A DNA stretch of 43,690 nt, from assembly GCA_030592645.1 (NCBI GenBank), contig JAUVIR010000029.1, forward strand, positions 1 through 43,690, written 5' to 3'. Position 1 is the stretch's first letter. Each line of letters begins with the position of its first letter. The translations under genes were made by a program, and so were the position numbers. This document shows positions 23,864 through 32,926 of this stretch, one piece after another. The notes below the pieces were generated by a model, which was given only the letters and a program-made list of their open reading frames with translations, was not told the origin of the DNA and made no database searches. The DNA comes from Candidatus Fermentibacterota bacterium (lineage in GTDB: Bacteria; Fermentibacterota; Fermentibacteria; Fermentibacterales; JCC-6).

Positions 23864-26644
23864 ATGCTTACAGTAGTTATTTGTACGGTCGTCATAGGCG
23901 CTGGTTTCCCCGGCCTTCAGAGCAGGGCGGATTACATGATGGATGTACGGCTTGAGCCCGATTCGAGCATGCTCTTCGGACATTCTGAGATTCTGTTTAC
24001 CAATGGCGTCGATTTTCCTGTTGATACTCTCTGGCTTCACCTCTATCCGAACGCTTACAGGGACATCTCTACTGCATTCGGTCAGGACCTCGAGGCTGTC
24101 GGGCGCTACTATTTCAGAGCGTCTCCCGAATCCCAGAAGGGCTGGATAGACCTTTCTAACTGGACTCTGAACGGGAATCCGGTTGATATTTCCGTAGACG
24201 GTTCTCTTGGATTCATAAGCCTTGATTCTCCCCTTGAACCTTCCGAAACTGCATTACTTCAGGGAGACTTCATTGTGAAGATACCCAGTTTCTGGAGCAG
24301 GATGGGGCACCTCGGAGATACGTACCAGATAACACAATGGTATCCCAAAATGTGTGTTCTTGATGAGAAGGAATGGCACAGGGGAAGGTATCACTGGAGG
24401 GGTGAATTCTACAGCGATTTCGGCGATTACTCGATAACTCTGGATATCCCTGAAAACTTCATTACCGCTGCCACCGGATCTGTAGAAAGCGTTTCATTCT
24501 CAGAAGATTCCCTTAGAAGATCCGAAACATGGAAAGCGTACAATGTTCATGATTTCGCATGGTCTGCAAGCCCGGATTATACGCTGCGGGAGTATATCTA
24601 CGTCTATCCGCAGAGTCTGGGCGGCGATTCGATAAGTGTGCACCTTGTTCTCCTGGACGATGACTCCAAACACTGGTCGGATGTACCGGCAGTTATCGAT
24701 TCCACGTTGCTTTATTACGGTGAGTGGTACGTGCCTTACCCCTACGATGATCTCTGGGTTGTTGAACCGGTACTTCTGATGGCCGGGGGCATGGAGTACC
24801 CCCAGTTCATATTTTCAGCAGCCGATGTTCCGATGACAAGAGTCCTGGAGATGGTAACGTCACATGAGATTGGGCACCAGTGGTTCTACGGTATGCTTGG
24901 AAACGATGAAGTTAATGAAGCCTGGCTTGACGAGGGGATGAATACCTTCAGTGAACTTCGCTACATGCAGAGGAGGCATGGCTTCTTTGGGAATATGTCC
25001 ACAACCCCTGATTGGATAGTGGAGATAAGCGACCAGGATATCAACCTCATGACATACGTTACCGGTACTGCCGTAGAAAGAGTTCCTGTACTGAGTGATG
25101 CGACTTCGGCCGGTGACGGCAGCCACCCGACCGGTTTTACTTACTACACAAAGCCGGCATTTTTCCTGAGGATGCTTCAGCGTCAGGTTGGAGATGAGGA
25201 TTTCGACAGGATAATGTCTGTATACTTCGAACGCTTCATGTACCATCACCCCCATACAGATGATTTTCAGGCTGTTGTGGAGGAAATTACCGGAAGATCA
25301 TGGGAGGAGGAATTCGATTTCTGGCTCAGAGGGACAGGGAATGCCGACGTGTGGGTTGAGAGCATGGATGAATCGGGCACCTCAACAACAGTGGTAGTTG
25401 CGGGTGATGTGCCCCATGAAGTGAAACTTGATCTGCTTTTTCTTTCGGGTACCGATTCCCTTCTGACCGAATTCAGTCTTGCACCTGGAATCACGGATAC
25501 GGTAACCGTGTCCGGCAGCTGGCACTCGGTTATTGCCGACCCGTTTCTCTGCATGCCTGACAGGGCTCCATGGAACAATGCTCTACCGCCATTGAGTCAG
25601 ATAAGGCCAATGCTGCTTCCGTTCCCAAGACCCACCCATTACAGCCTGTGGGTTCTGCCTTTTCCATCGTATGCTGCAGGTTCATGGAGAGCGGAGATTC
25701 TGTGCATGTCCGCTGTCGTTCCTTCCTATATGGGTGGCCCATTCACATGGTCGGCCCACGCGTCCATCCCCTTTGAAACCGAAAACTTCTCCTCCTGGGG
25801 AGCTGCTTTCCATGCTCCTCTTTTCAGGGAATACCGCAGGAGTCTCTACCTCTCCACCGGTATATCAAGGGGATACGGAATCGGCAGTGCCAAACTTGGC
25901 GTGGACTATTTCATGGGAGGACGAGTTGCAGCGGACAGGAATCTCAGGTTTTCTTTCGACCTGGAGCTCTTCAGTGTTGAGGACACCACGGTTTACGGAG
26001 GCTGCAATGTTCAGGAGGGCAGCGGATTTGAATTCTCAGCGGGATTCTCATCCAGTGATAAAAACTACGGTATATCATGGCAAGGCGACCTGAACGCGCT
26101 GGCTTCTCCGGGATGGAATGACGGCTTGTATGCGCGTATGGAGGGCGAACTCAATATTTCGCAAAGGATCACCGGCAGCTACTTTGCACGCACCAGGATC
26201 TACGCTGGCAGAATTGCAGGAGATACCCCACTTCACATCTTCCTGAGGCCGGGTGGAGGACTTTTCGCAGGCGGTGTAACCGGGGCGTTTCTGCCGCCCG
26301 ATGGTTTGCTGTCTCCGCAGGAACATTACTACGTACGGTCCGGTCCGGCATTACCCGGTTACCAGAATAATCCGGCAAGGGGGAGAGCGGCTGTTTCAAT
26401 TGAACAGAGGCTGCCTGTTCCTTTTCTCCCGATTGAGATTTTTGGAGGAGCAGGCTGGCTTGCCGATGGTTTTGATGATTTTTCAGAAGATACTTTCCTC
26501 GCGAACGGAGGATTCACTGTCAGGATCGCCATGCTGGAAGCGCTGTTCCCTGTCTGGGTATCAGAACCAGTTGACGGTGAAAGCAACTGGGAGTTCCGGT
26601 GGAGGATAGGGCTGTCACCTGCAGGCTTCCCGGATCTGTACTGA
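23864..26644 (+). CDS. Exported M1-family metallopeptidase with possible C-terminal beta-barrel
   Basis: This 926-residue protein starts at the ATG at 23864, four bases after the cyclase stop and behind AGGAAGG. The signal peptide is MLTVVICTVVIGAGFPGLQS. The aminopeptidase N fold includes the GGMEYP substrate motif near 307 and the zinc motif HEIGH (H334, E335, H338) followed 18 residues later by E357 in WLDEG. The C-terminal third (about 580-926) is a run of alternating aromatic and hydrophobic beta strands (YLSTGISRGYGIG, RFSFDLELFSV, GYQNNPARGRAAVSIEQRL). It could be an outer-membrane barrel. Coupling to the cyclase suggests co-expression. Confidence 0.85.
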   Translation: MLTVVICTVVIGAGFPGLQSRADYMMDVRLEPDSSMLFGHSEILFTNGVDFPVDTLWLHLYPNAYRDISTAFGQDLEAVGRYYFRASPESQKGWIDLSNWTLNGNPVDISVDGSLGFISLDSPLEPSETALLQGDFIVKIPSFWSRMGHLGDTYQITQWYPKMCVLDEKEWHRGRYHWRGEFYSDFGDYSITLDIPENFITAATGSVESVSFSEDSLRRSETWKAYNVHDFAWSASPDYTLREYIYVYPQSLGGDSISVHLVLLDDDSKHWSDVPAVIDSTLLYYGEWYVPYPYDDLWVVEPVLLMAGGMEYPQFIFSAADVPMTRVLEMVTSHEIGHQWFYGMLGNDEVNEAWLDEGMNTFSELRYMQRRHGFFGNMSTTPDWIVEISDQDINLMTYVTGTAVERVPVLSDATSAGDGSHPTGFTYYTKPAFFLRMLQRQVGDEDFDRIMSVYFERFMYHHPHTDDFQAVVEEITGRSWEEEFDFWLRGTGNADVWVESMDESGTSTTVVVAGDVPHEVKLDLLFLSGTDSLLTEFSLAPGITDTVTVSGSWHSVIADPFLCMPDRAPWNNALPPLSQIRPMLLPFPRPTHYSLWVLPFPSYAAGSWRAEILCMSAVVPSYMGGPFTWSAHASIPFETENFSSWGAAFHAPLFREYRRSLYLSTGISRGYGIGSAKLGVDYFMGGRVAADRNLRFSFDLELFSVEDTTVYGGCNVQEGSGFEFSAGFSSSDKNYGISWQGDLNALASPGWNDGLYARMEGELNISQRITGSYFARTRIYAGRIAGDTPLHIFLRPGGGLFAGGVTGAFLPPDGLLSPQEHYYVRSGPALPGYQNNPARGRAAVSIEQRLPVPFLPIEIFGGAGWLADGFDDFSEDTFLANGGFTVRIAMLEALFPVWVSEPVDGESNWEFRWRIGLSPAGFPDLY

Positions 26645-26668
26645 TCCAGCTTTTGCAGATGTAAAAGA

Positions 26669-26692
26669 GGGCGGGTTCCGAAGAACCCGCCC
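26669..26692. terminator. Bidirectional hairpin terminator
   Basis: The 10-bp perfect G+C-rich arms GGGCGGGTTC (26669-26678) and GAACCCGCCC (26683-26692) enclose the loop CGAA. Plus-strand sequence then reads GATTTACTATT; the minus-strand side reads TCTTTTAC. It lies between the convergent peptidase and OmpA-type genes, 24 bp from each stop, and can serve both. Confidence 0.8.
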
Positions 26693-26715
26693 GATTTACT
26701 ATTCTCGAATCGTGT

Positions 26716-28647
26716 CTAGTTATTGATTGTCAGAACCACAAATTCCGCGCGACGGTTAAGAGCCTTGTTGGCTGCGGAAGTGTTGGGAGCTGCCGGCATA
26801 CTCTCTCCATAACCAATGGTGGAAAGACTTGATGCACTGACACCGAGGTCAACAAGGTAGTCGAAGACGGCTTCGGCTCTGTTCTCGCTGAGAATCTGGT
26901 TGTACTCTTCGGTGTAGTCATCGTCGGCGTATCCGCTTATCTGCACACTCAGACCGTTGGCGATGATATTATCAGCAATGGCATCAAGGATAGATGTGTA
27001 CTCTGACTGGATATTGTACTCGTTAACGATGAAGTAGATCGGCTCGAAGTCAACGGACTGAAGCTGGAAGTCCAGGGCGACCATGTCACCGCTGAGGATA
27101 TCCACGCTCTCCGTGGTGCTGAGGTAGCCGCTGGCGCTGGCAGTAACTGCGCAGCTGCCTTCATCAACGCTAAATTCGTAGAGACCATCTGTGCCTGTCC
27201 GGTCACTGGCAGCAGGGTCATCAGTTGCCGCAACGGTTGCGCCTGAGATGGCAAGACCGGTCTCGATATCGGTAACGCTGCCCATTACAGTGCCAGGCTC
27301 GGGCTGAAGGGCGTAATCATTTGTGAAATCGACACCACCATCGACCGAAACTGTCTCGTTCACACCGATGTATCCCGGAGAGTTGACGGCAACGGAGACG
27401 CTGCCCTCGGGAAGCTCGGCGGAGTAGAAACCGGTCTCGGCGTCGGAGCCTGCCGGCTCGATAGCGTTGCCGGGGAACGCAACTGTAGCTTCAAGGGCTT
27501 CACCGGTACGGGCGTCGGTAACTGTTCCTGACATGATACCTGTACCTGGAGCGGCAGCGATAGTACCGGAGTACATAAGGTTCACGCCAACGCCCATTGC
27601 AGGGTAATAACCCTCAGGGAATGGTGCGAAGTCCGCTCTGGTCTCGTCTGTAGGATTTCCACCTTCCTGGTAGAAGCGATGTCCGAGATCACTCCACTCA
27701 GGATCAAATGTATCTAATCCGAATGCACCCACTACATCGCAGGAGAATCCCCCGCCAATGGGGAATCTAAGTCCCGGCTGAACGATGATCATGTCATCGT
27801 ATCTCTCACCGTTACCATCTTCGAAGTCACGATTAAGGAAGTGACGCCACTCTGCTTCTGCAAAAAGTGTTAATCCGGTCATGGGATACTCTATGCCCAT
27901 AGCAACATGGATCACTGGATCTTCGACATCCATGTCAACAGCTACTGAATCGCCAGTTCCATACCTGACATCGGTGAACTGGAAATTCTGCTTGAAGTAA
28001 TGGTATCCAACGTTTGTATGAAGTACAACTGGATGCAGATCTATAGATGCAAGGAGATCGATTCCTGCAGATAGATCTGAAGCTATCATGGAGCGGCGCA
28101 TTTCAAACATTGGCTGCTCAGGGTACCATACACCATCGAACTGGTTATAGTTCGTTACGTAAGGGCTGTCCCCTCCGCTGTAGATACCGAAACCTGCCCA
28201 CGGCATAATTCCGAAAACAAAGTCACTTTCAGGATTGAAAGAGTACTTCAGGAATAAGTTAGCTGCACTGAAACCGTCGTCGTTTTCGTTCTGACCTCCG
28301 ATGAGATCCTCCCGGCCTTCGACGCTCTCGCGATGGAGGCAGTTCCAGACGTAAGTTACCCTACCGGCTATTTCGAACTTCTCGCTCAGTCCGACTCCGG
28401 CTGTGATGTGCCATGTACCGTTGTACTCGGTATCTGTGACATCCTGTACTCCTCCTGAAAGCTGAGCGGTTCTTGTATCATCGCTCAGTCCAAGAAAGGA
28501 GAAAAGTGCGATTGAGAATTCCCCTGATCCTATCGGTTTGGCATCAACCGTACGGTTGAGTCCTCGAAGACCCGAGTAGGAGGGCAGAGCAACAGCGCTG
28601 CCTGCTATCAGAAGAAGAGTAGTAAAAAGAAGTAACCCCTTTTTCAT
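26716..28647 (-). CDS. OmpA-family envelope protein with two carboxypeptidase-regulatory-like domains
   Basis: The protein has 643 residues. The signal peptide is MKKGLLLFTTLLLIAGSAVA. Residues 25-370 form a beta-rich outer-membrane barrel-like region. Two Ig-like carboxypeptidase-regulatory domains follow (GIMSGTVTDARTGEALEATV, about 370-445, and GTVMGSVTDIETGLAISGATV, about 450-525). The OmpA domain (about 535-643) has the peptidoglycan-binding Asp and Arg in VQISGYADDDYTEEYNQ and LSENRAEAVFDYL, then IGYGESMP and NRRAEFVV. It probably ties the outer membrane to the cell wall. Codon use is regular with no disruptions. Confidence 0.93.
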   Translation of the reverse strand: MKKGLLLFTTLLLIAGSAVALPSYSGLRGLNRTVDAKPIGSGEFSIALFSFLGLSDDTRTAQLSGGVQDVTDTEYNGTWHITAGVGLSEKFEIAGRVTYVWNCLHRESVEGREDLIGGQNENDDGFSAANLFLKYSFNPESDFVFGIMPWAGFGIYSGGDSPYVTNYNQFDGVWYPEQPMFEMRRSMIASDLSAGIDLLASIDLHPVVLHTNVGYHYFKQNFQFTDVRYGTGDSVAVDMDVEDPVIHVAMGIEYPMTGLTLFAEAEWRHFLNRDFEDGNGERYDDMIIVQPGLRFPIGGGFSCDVVGAFGLDTFDPEWSDLGHRFYQEGGNPTDETRADFAPFPEGYYPAMGVGVNLMYSGTIAAAPGTGIMSGTVTDARTGEALEATVAFPGNAIEPAGSDAETGFYSAELPEGSVSVAVNSPGYIGVNETVSVDGGVDFTNDYALQPEPGTVMGSVTDIETGLAISGATVAATDDPAASDRTGTDGLYEFSVDEGSCAVTASASGYLSTTESVDILSGDMVALDFQLQSVDFEPIYFIVNEYNIQSEYTSILDAIADNIIANGLSVQISGYADDDYTEEYNQILSENRAEAVFDYLVDLGVSASSLSTIGYGESMPAAPNTSAANKALNRRAEFVVLTINN

Positions 28648-28686
28648 ATGATCTTTCCTTTTCTGTTTGAGTATTCCGAACGAGGA

Positions 28687-28716
28687 AATATGCTAAATAC
28701 ATATCACCATTGTCAA
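28687..28716 (-). promoter_or_regulatory. Promoter of the OmpA-family gene
   Basis: A perfect TTGACA (28716-28711) is followed after 17 bp by GCATAT or after 18 bp by CATATT (28692-28687). The leader to the ATG at 28647 is about 35 bases. Confidence 0.5.
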
Positions 28717-28788
28717 TATATAATATAGCAATATTATTACATTTCAGTAATTATAATATATGGTAATGCAATTGATTTCCTGCTTCGT

Positions 28789-28816
28789 TTGATTCGTAAT
28801 CTGAATTTCTTATATT
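28789..28816 (+). promoter_or_regulatory. Promoter of the second cyclase gene
   Basis: TTGATT (28789-28794) and TATATT (28811-28816) are 16 bp apart. The leader to the TTG at 28875 is about 52 bases. The region is shared divergently with the OmpA-family promoter. Confidence 0.5.
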
Positions 28817-28874
28817 GACCCCTGGCAGTTCAACTGCTCCGTGGTTGCATCATGATTGTATTTTGGGAGAACTA

Positions 28875-31800
28875 TTGTCACACGATTTTGGATCCAGCCT
28901 GAGAAACAGACTTATCCGCTGCAGAGGTGTATCGGATGCTGTTACTGATGAAAGAGGTGAACTGAAACCGGGTGAGCGGCGGGACATTGCTGTTCTATTC
29001 CTGGATCTTGAAGGCTTCACTTCCCTGTCAGAAAAACTTGATCATGAAACAGTTCATGATATCACCAGCGGAATTATGGATGCTCTGGTTGATGTTACTC
29101 AGCGGTTCGGAGGATACGTTGACAAGATCGAAGGTGACAGGATAATGGTTCTCTTCGGTGCAAGGCAGGCAGGAGAGAACGACAGTACAAGGGCAGTTTC
29201 ATCCGGATTCATGATGCTCGAGACAATAGTAACGGCAAATGACATCCTTTCGGATTCAGGTATCTCCATTACTGCCAGAATTGGAATTAACAGCGGTGCG
29301 GTGACAGTAGCTCCCGATTCCATAGGTCATCTGACCGCTATGGGGAGAACGGTGAACCTTGCTTCCCGCATGGAAGAAGCTGCACAGGCAAACACCATTC
29401 TGGTTCCAGATACTTTCTATGAGAAGTGCAGAGATCAGTTCTCATGGGAATGTATGGGAACAATGAAGATTAAAGGTATCAGCAGTTCTGTAAAAACCTG
29501 GCGCCCCACAGGTTCCTTATCCATAGACAGACCGCGCTGGGAGCGTGTACACACGGTATGTCGCTCAGGATTCGTGGGAAGAGCCGCTGAACTGGCCAGG
29601 CTCAGGAAGAAGCTGCTTGATCAGCAATCGCGGAGTACCGGGGCAAACCGTCTCGGTGGTGTGAAGCACATTGTTCTTGGTATTAAAGGTGAAGCGGGTA
29701 TTGGGAAATCCCGTCTTATTCATGAATTCATTCAGCAGCATTGCGGGGATGATGAGAATATCACGGTTCTGAAAGGCCAGGCTATATCATTCGCTCAGCC
29801 AGCTTATTCCCTCTGGACAGGTCTTCTTCGTAATCTCCTTGATATTGAAAAGGATTGCAGACTGGATTACGATGAATTCAGGAAGAAGATTCACAGTCTC
29901 AGTAATGAACGGGAATTGAGAGATTCAGTGCCCTTCCTTGCAGAACTCCTCTCGATAAGATCCGGTGATAAAAGGCTTAGTGAACTGGACAGCAAGGCTA
30001 TAGCCCTTGAAACCAGAATAGCTTTCAGAAACCTTCTGAAGGTCATAGCTGCCAGAAAGCATTTGATAGTGGTTCTCGATGACCTGCATTGGATCGATCC
30101 TACATGCCGCAATGTACTGGAATTCATTATCGGTAACTGTGTTACAGAAAGACCGATTGTTTTTCTTCTGATATACAGACCTGAGAGGGATGATGGCAGG
30201 GTGGTGGAGTTTGATATTATGCTCACCTACGCCCAACTGGAAGAAATAGCCCTCTCCAGTCTTGATGAACAGGCCAGCCGTGATATTACCCTGAGGATGC
30301 TGTCCTGCATAAGTCCTGAGGGAACAGGAAAGGTCTCTCTTAACGTAGAAGAGTTTCTCATGAAGCATTCCCGGGGCAACCCGTTCTTTCTCGAGGAGCT
30401 CATCCTTGATCTTTCCGAATCGGATATGCTGAATGAAGACGATGGACAATGGGTGTTCAGCAGCCCGATCGGTGAAATCTATATACCCTCATCCCTGACA
30501 GGACTGCTTCAGTCGAGAGTTGATCGCCTGTCTGATGAATTGAAAAGTGTTCTACAGAAATCCTCAGTACTGGGAGTCGAGTTCCAGCTGAAACTCTACA
30601 GCAGGCTCGCCGCAGAACTCTCGCTGGATGAAAACAGCAGATTCATCTTCGATAACCTGGAGCGCAGACAATTCCTTATCGGCAGGGGAACAGCATTCGA
30701 GCAGAAGTATGCTTTCCGGCATATCCTGATACGCGATACAGCGTACAACAGCATCCTTACGAGCAACAGGAAGATTCTCCACGGGATCACAGCCGGCCTG
30801 ATCGAAGAGATGTATCCCGATGACGAGCAGGAAATCGCTGATATTCTTGCTCATCACTGGGAAAGAGCCGATAAAAGGGATAAGGCAATTCAATGGGGTA
30901 TTATCAGCTTGGAGTACGCCAAAGAGACTTACCAGCATGAAAAGGTTCTGGGATTATCAGAAAAGCTCGTATCCTGGATACAGGAGCAACCGCAGAACAT
31001 GGAAAACACTGAAAAACTGCTTAATGTTATGATGTGCAGGAATGAGACTTTTAATCTGCTTGGCAGAAGCAATGAGCAGGAGCAGCTGCTTCTCAGAATG
31101 AAGGAAATCGCTGACACTTATGAGGTCTCCGCCTGGCAGGGAAAAATACAGTTTGCTCTGGGAATCGTTTTCAGGATCACCGGCCGTATGAGTGAAGCTG
31201 AAAATTGCTACCGCCTTGCACTGGAAATCAATCAAAGATGCAAGGACTATCAACAGGAGAGCATGGTCCTCTGCAGCCTGGGTATACTCAGCAGGATTCA
31301 GGGCAGAACGGATGAAGCGCTGGAGTATTTCGAGACAGCCCTTGAAATAAACCTGGAAGAGGGGGACAGGAAGATAGAAGGGACACTGCTTGGAAATCTC
31401 GGCAACTTTTACTTCGATCAGGAGCGGATGGATAAAGCTATCGAATTCTACAAAAAAGCACTGGAGATCAACAGGGAAACCGGGGACAGGAGGAATGAAG
31501 GAATTGCCCTGGGAAATCTTGGGAATCCCTATATATCCATGGATGAGATCGAACATGCCCTCAATTATTACAATCAGGCGCTTGAGCTGCACAGGGAGGT
31601 AGGTAACCGGAAAAGCGAAGGGATAACGCTTGGAAACCTCGGAACTCTGTATTACGACCATGATCGATTTGAAGAATCCCTGGAATGCTACAAGATGGCC
31701 CTTGAGATACATCTTGAAGTTGGTAACTCCAGGCTTGAAGCCATTACTCTTGCAGCTCTTGCATTACTCCGAGTAAAGAAGAGTGATTGCAGGGGGGCAC

Positions 31801-31979
31801 TGGAATACTACAGGGATACTCTGCTGATTATTGAAGAACTGGAGATGACTGACAGAGGATTTGACCGTTTCGAAGAGCTTCGCTGCAGCCTTCTCTCCTG
31901 CGGCTTCTCAGAAGTTGAAGTTATCTGGCCCCGGCATTGGAACAAACCCCAACAGAGCAGAGAATACAACTCTGAATAA
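28875..31979 (+). CDS. Class III cyclase-AAA ATPase-TPR protein
   Basis: This 1034-residue cytoplasmic protein has one complete class III cyclase domain (about 35-200). Metal ligands are D44 in LFLDLEGFTS and D88 in KIEGDRIMVLFG; transition-state residues are N161 and R165 in GRTVNLASRME. It should work as a homodimer. An NTPase module has Walker A GEAGIGKSR at 272-280 and Walker B LIVVLDDLHWIDPT. At least six TPRs of 40 residues follow, with strongly repeated text such as EINRETGDRRNEGIALGNLGN. I chose the TTG at 28875 because GGGAG precedes it by five bases. Two lipoprotein genes follow in the same operon. Confidence 0.9.
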   Translation: MSHDFGSSLRNRLIRCRGVSDAVTDERGELKPGERRDIAVLFLDLEGFTSLSEKLDHETVHDITSGIMDALVDVTQRFGGYVDKIEGDRIMVLFGARQAGENDSTRAVSSGFMMLETIVTANDILSDSGISITARIGINSGAVTVAPDSIGHLTAMGRTVNLASRMEEAAQANTILVPDTFYEKCRDQFSWECMGTMKIKGISSSVKTWRPTGSLSIDRPRWERVHTVCRSGFVGRAAELARLRKKLLDQQSRSTGANRLGGVKHIVLGIKGEAGIGKSRLIHEFIQQHCGDDENITVLKGQAISFAQPAYSLWTGLLRNLLDIEKDCRLDYDEFRKKIHSLSNERELRDSVPFLAELLSIRSGDKRLSELDSKAIALETRIAFRNLLKVIAARKHLIVVLDDLHWIDPTCRNVLEFIIGNCVTERPIVFLLIYRPERDDGRVVEFDIMLTYAQLEEIALSSLDEQASRDITLRMLSCISPEGTGKVSLNVEEFLMKHSRGNPFFLEELILDLSESDMLNEDDGQWVFSSPIGEIYIPSSLTGLLQSRVDRLSDELKSVLQKSSVLGVEFQLKLYSRLAAELSLDENSRFIFDNLERRQFLIGRGTAFEQKYAFRHILIRDTAYNSILTSNRKILHGITAGLIEEMYPDDEQEIADILAHHWERADKRDKAIQWGIISLEYAKETYQHEKVLGLSEKLVSWIQEQPQNMENTEKLLNVMMCRNETFNLLGRSNEQEQLLLRMKEIADTYEVSAWQGKIQFALGIVFRITGRMSEAENCYRLALEINQRCKDYQQESMVLCSLGILSRIQGRTDEALEYFETALEINLEEGDRKIEGTLLGNLGNFYFDQERMDKAIEFYKKALEINRETGDRRNEGIALGNLGNPYISMDEIEHALNYYNQALELHREVGNRKSEGITLGNLGTLYYDHDRFEESLECYKMALEIHLEVGNSRLEAITLAALALLRVKKSDCRGALEYYRDTLLIIEELEMTDRGFDRFEELRCSLLSCGFSEVEVIWPRHWNKPQQSREYNSE

Positions 31980-31998
31980 ATGTATGAAAGGAACTATC

Positions 31999-32439
31999 AT
32001 GAAAAGGCTTATCCTGTGCGGCGTAATATCGTTCATTCTGTTTGCTTCGATTGCGTCATGCGGGAATTCATCACCCGCGGATCCTGTTGTTTCAGACGGA
32101 AATTGGGCTGGGACACTGTCATTATCAGGAGAATCAATAACCTTTACTGTAGAGTCCAATCAGGTCAGGAACTTACATGTCACTTTCATTTACTGGGGCT
32201 CTTCTCTGCCACCGGATACCGTGATATGGACTCCTGACAATGCATCGATTTCAGATAACGAGTTTTATATGACCGATACGCTGAGTATAGGTCACTACAG
32301 CTATACAATGAGTATTGACGGTACATTTGATCCTCCGTCCAGTGTTTCCGGCATGTTCGGAACGACTGGAGTGTATGACAGCCTTGGTACTTACCATACA
32401 ACCAGTGATTCGTGCTCCTGGTCCGGCAACCATGAATAA
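31999..32439 (+). CDS. Lipoprotein of unknown function
   Basis: This 146-residue protein starts at the ATG at 31999 behind AAAGGA. It has a lipoprotein signal MKRLILCGVISFILFASIASC with lipobox IASC. The mature part is a small beta-sandwich-like sequence with alternating strands (DGNWAGTLSLSGESITFTVESN, YSYTMSIDGTFDPPSSVSGMF). It lies 19 bp after the cyclase gene and overlaps the next lipoprotein by 8 bases. A role in sensing for the cyclase is only a contextual guess. Confidence 0.75.
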   Translation: MKRLILCGVISFILFASIASCGNSSPADPVVSDGNWAGTLSLSGESITFTVESNQVRNLHVTFIYWGSSLPPDTVIWTPDNASISDNEFYMTDTLSIGHYSYTMSIDGTFDPPSSVSGMFGTTGVYDSLGTYHTTSDSCSWSGNHE

Positions 32440-32842
32440 CAAATTCCTGCCCGCTGCTGTACTGACAATCATCATGCTGTTGAGCTGTGGCGGTGCTGAG
32501 AGTGCAGGAGATGAAATCGCCAGTGTGATAGAGAAGACCGGAGCGATTGAATCAAGCGATACTCGCGATCCGAATCATAGCGATCTTGCGTATGACGCAT
32601 ACGAATTCGAGGCTGAAGCTTTTGATCAAATACTGGTTGAAGTGACTACTGAAAGATTCTCACCTCTTTTGAAACTTGTGGAGGTTTCAACAGGGGCAGT
32701 GATAGCGGAATGGGATCCGGTGTACGGAACAGGCGATGCTCTGACTTACACGATCGCAGGGGCGGGAAGCTATGAAGCCCGCGTATACGCTATGGAGGAT
32801 GGCACCGGGGATTACATTCTGTCTATTACAGTGACACCGTAA
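32432..32842 (+). CDS. Lipoprotein with pre-peptidase C-terminal-like domain
   Basis: This 136-residue protein has the lipoprotein signal MNNKFLPAAVLTIIMLLSC with lipobox LLSC. The mature part (about 45-136) resembles bacterial pre-peptidase C-terminal domains: YDAYEFEAEAFDQILVEVTT, then FSPLLKLVEVSTGAVIAEWD and YEARVYAMEDGTGDYILSITV. The ATG overlaps the upstream lipoprotein stop as ATGAATAA, so translation is coupled. It is the last gene of the cyclase operon. Confidence 0.75.
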   Translation: MNNKFLPAAVLTIIMLLSCGGAESAGDEIASVIEKTGAIESSDTRDPNHSDLAYDAYEFEAEAFDQILVEVTTERFSPLLKLVEVSTGAVIAEWDPVYGTGDALTYTIAGAGSYEARVYAMEDGTGDYILSITVTP

Positions 32843-32883
32843 GTCATCTTCCATGTTAGTGCTCCAGAAATTTAAAGGATAAC

Positions 32884-32898
32884 TGAGAGTAACTCTCA
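32884..32898. repeat. Short inverted repeat between convergent genes
   Basis: TGAGAG and CTCTCA flank TAA. It lies between the lipoprotein stop and the formyltransferase-like stop, so it could help termination. The stem is only 6 bp and no T-run follows. Confidence 0.3.
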
Positions 32899-32926
32899 CA
32901 TGCACGAACACCTCAATAAATACAGA

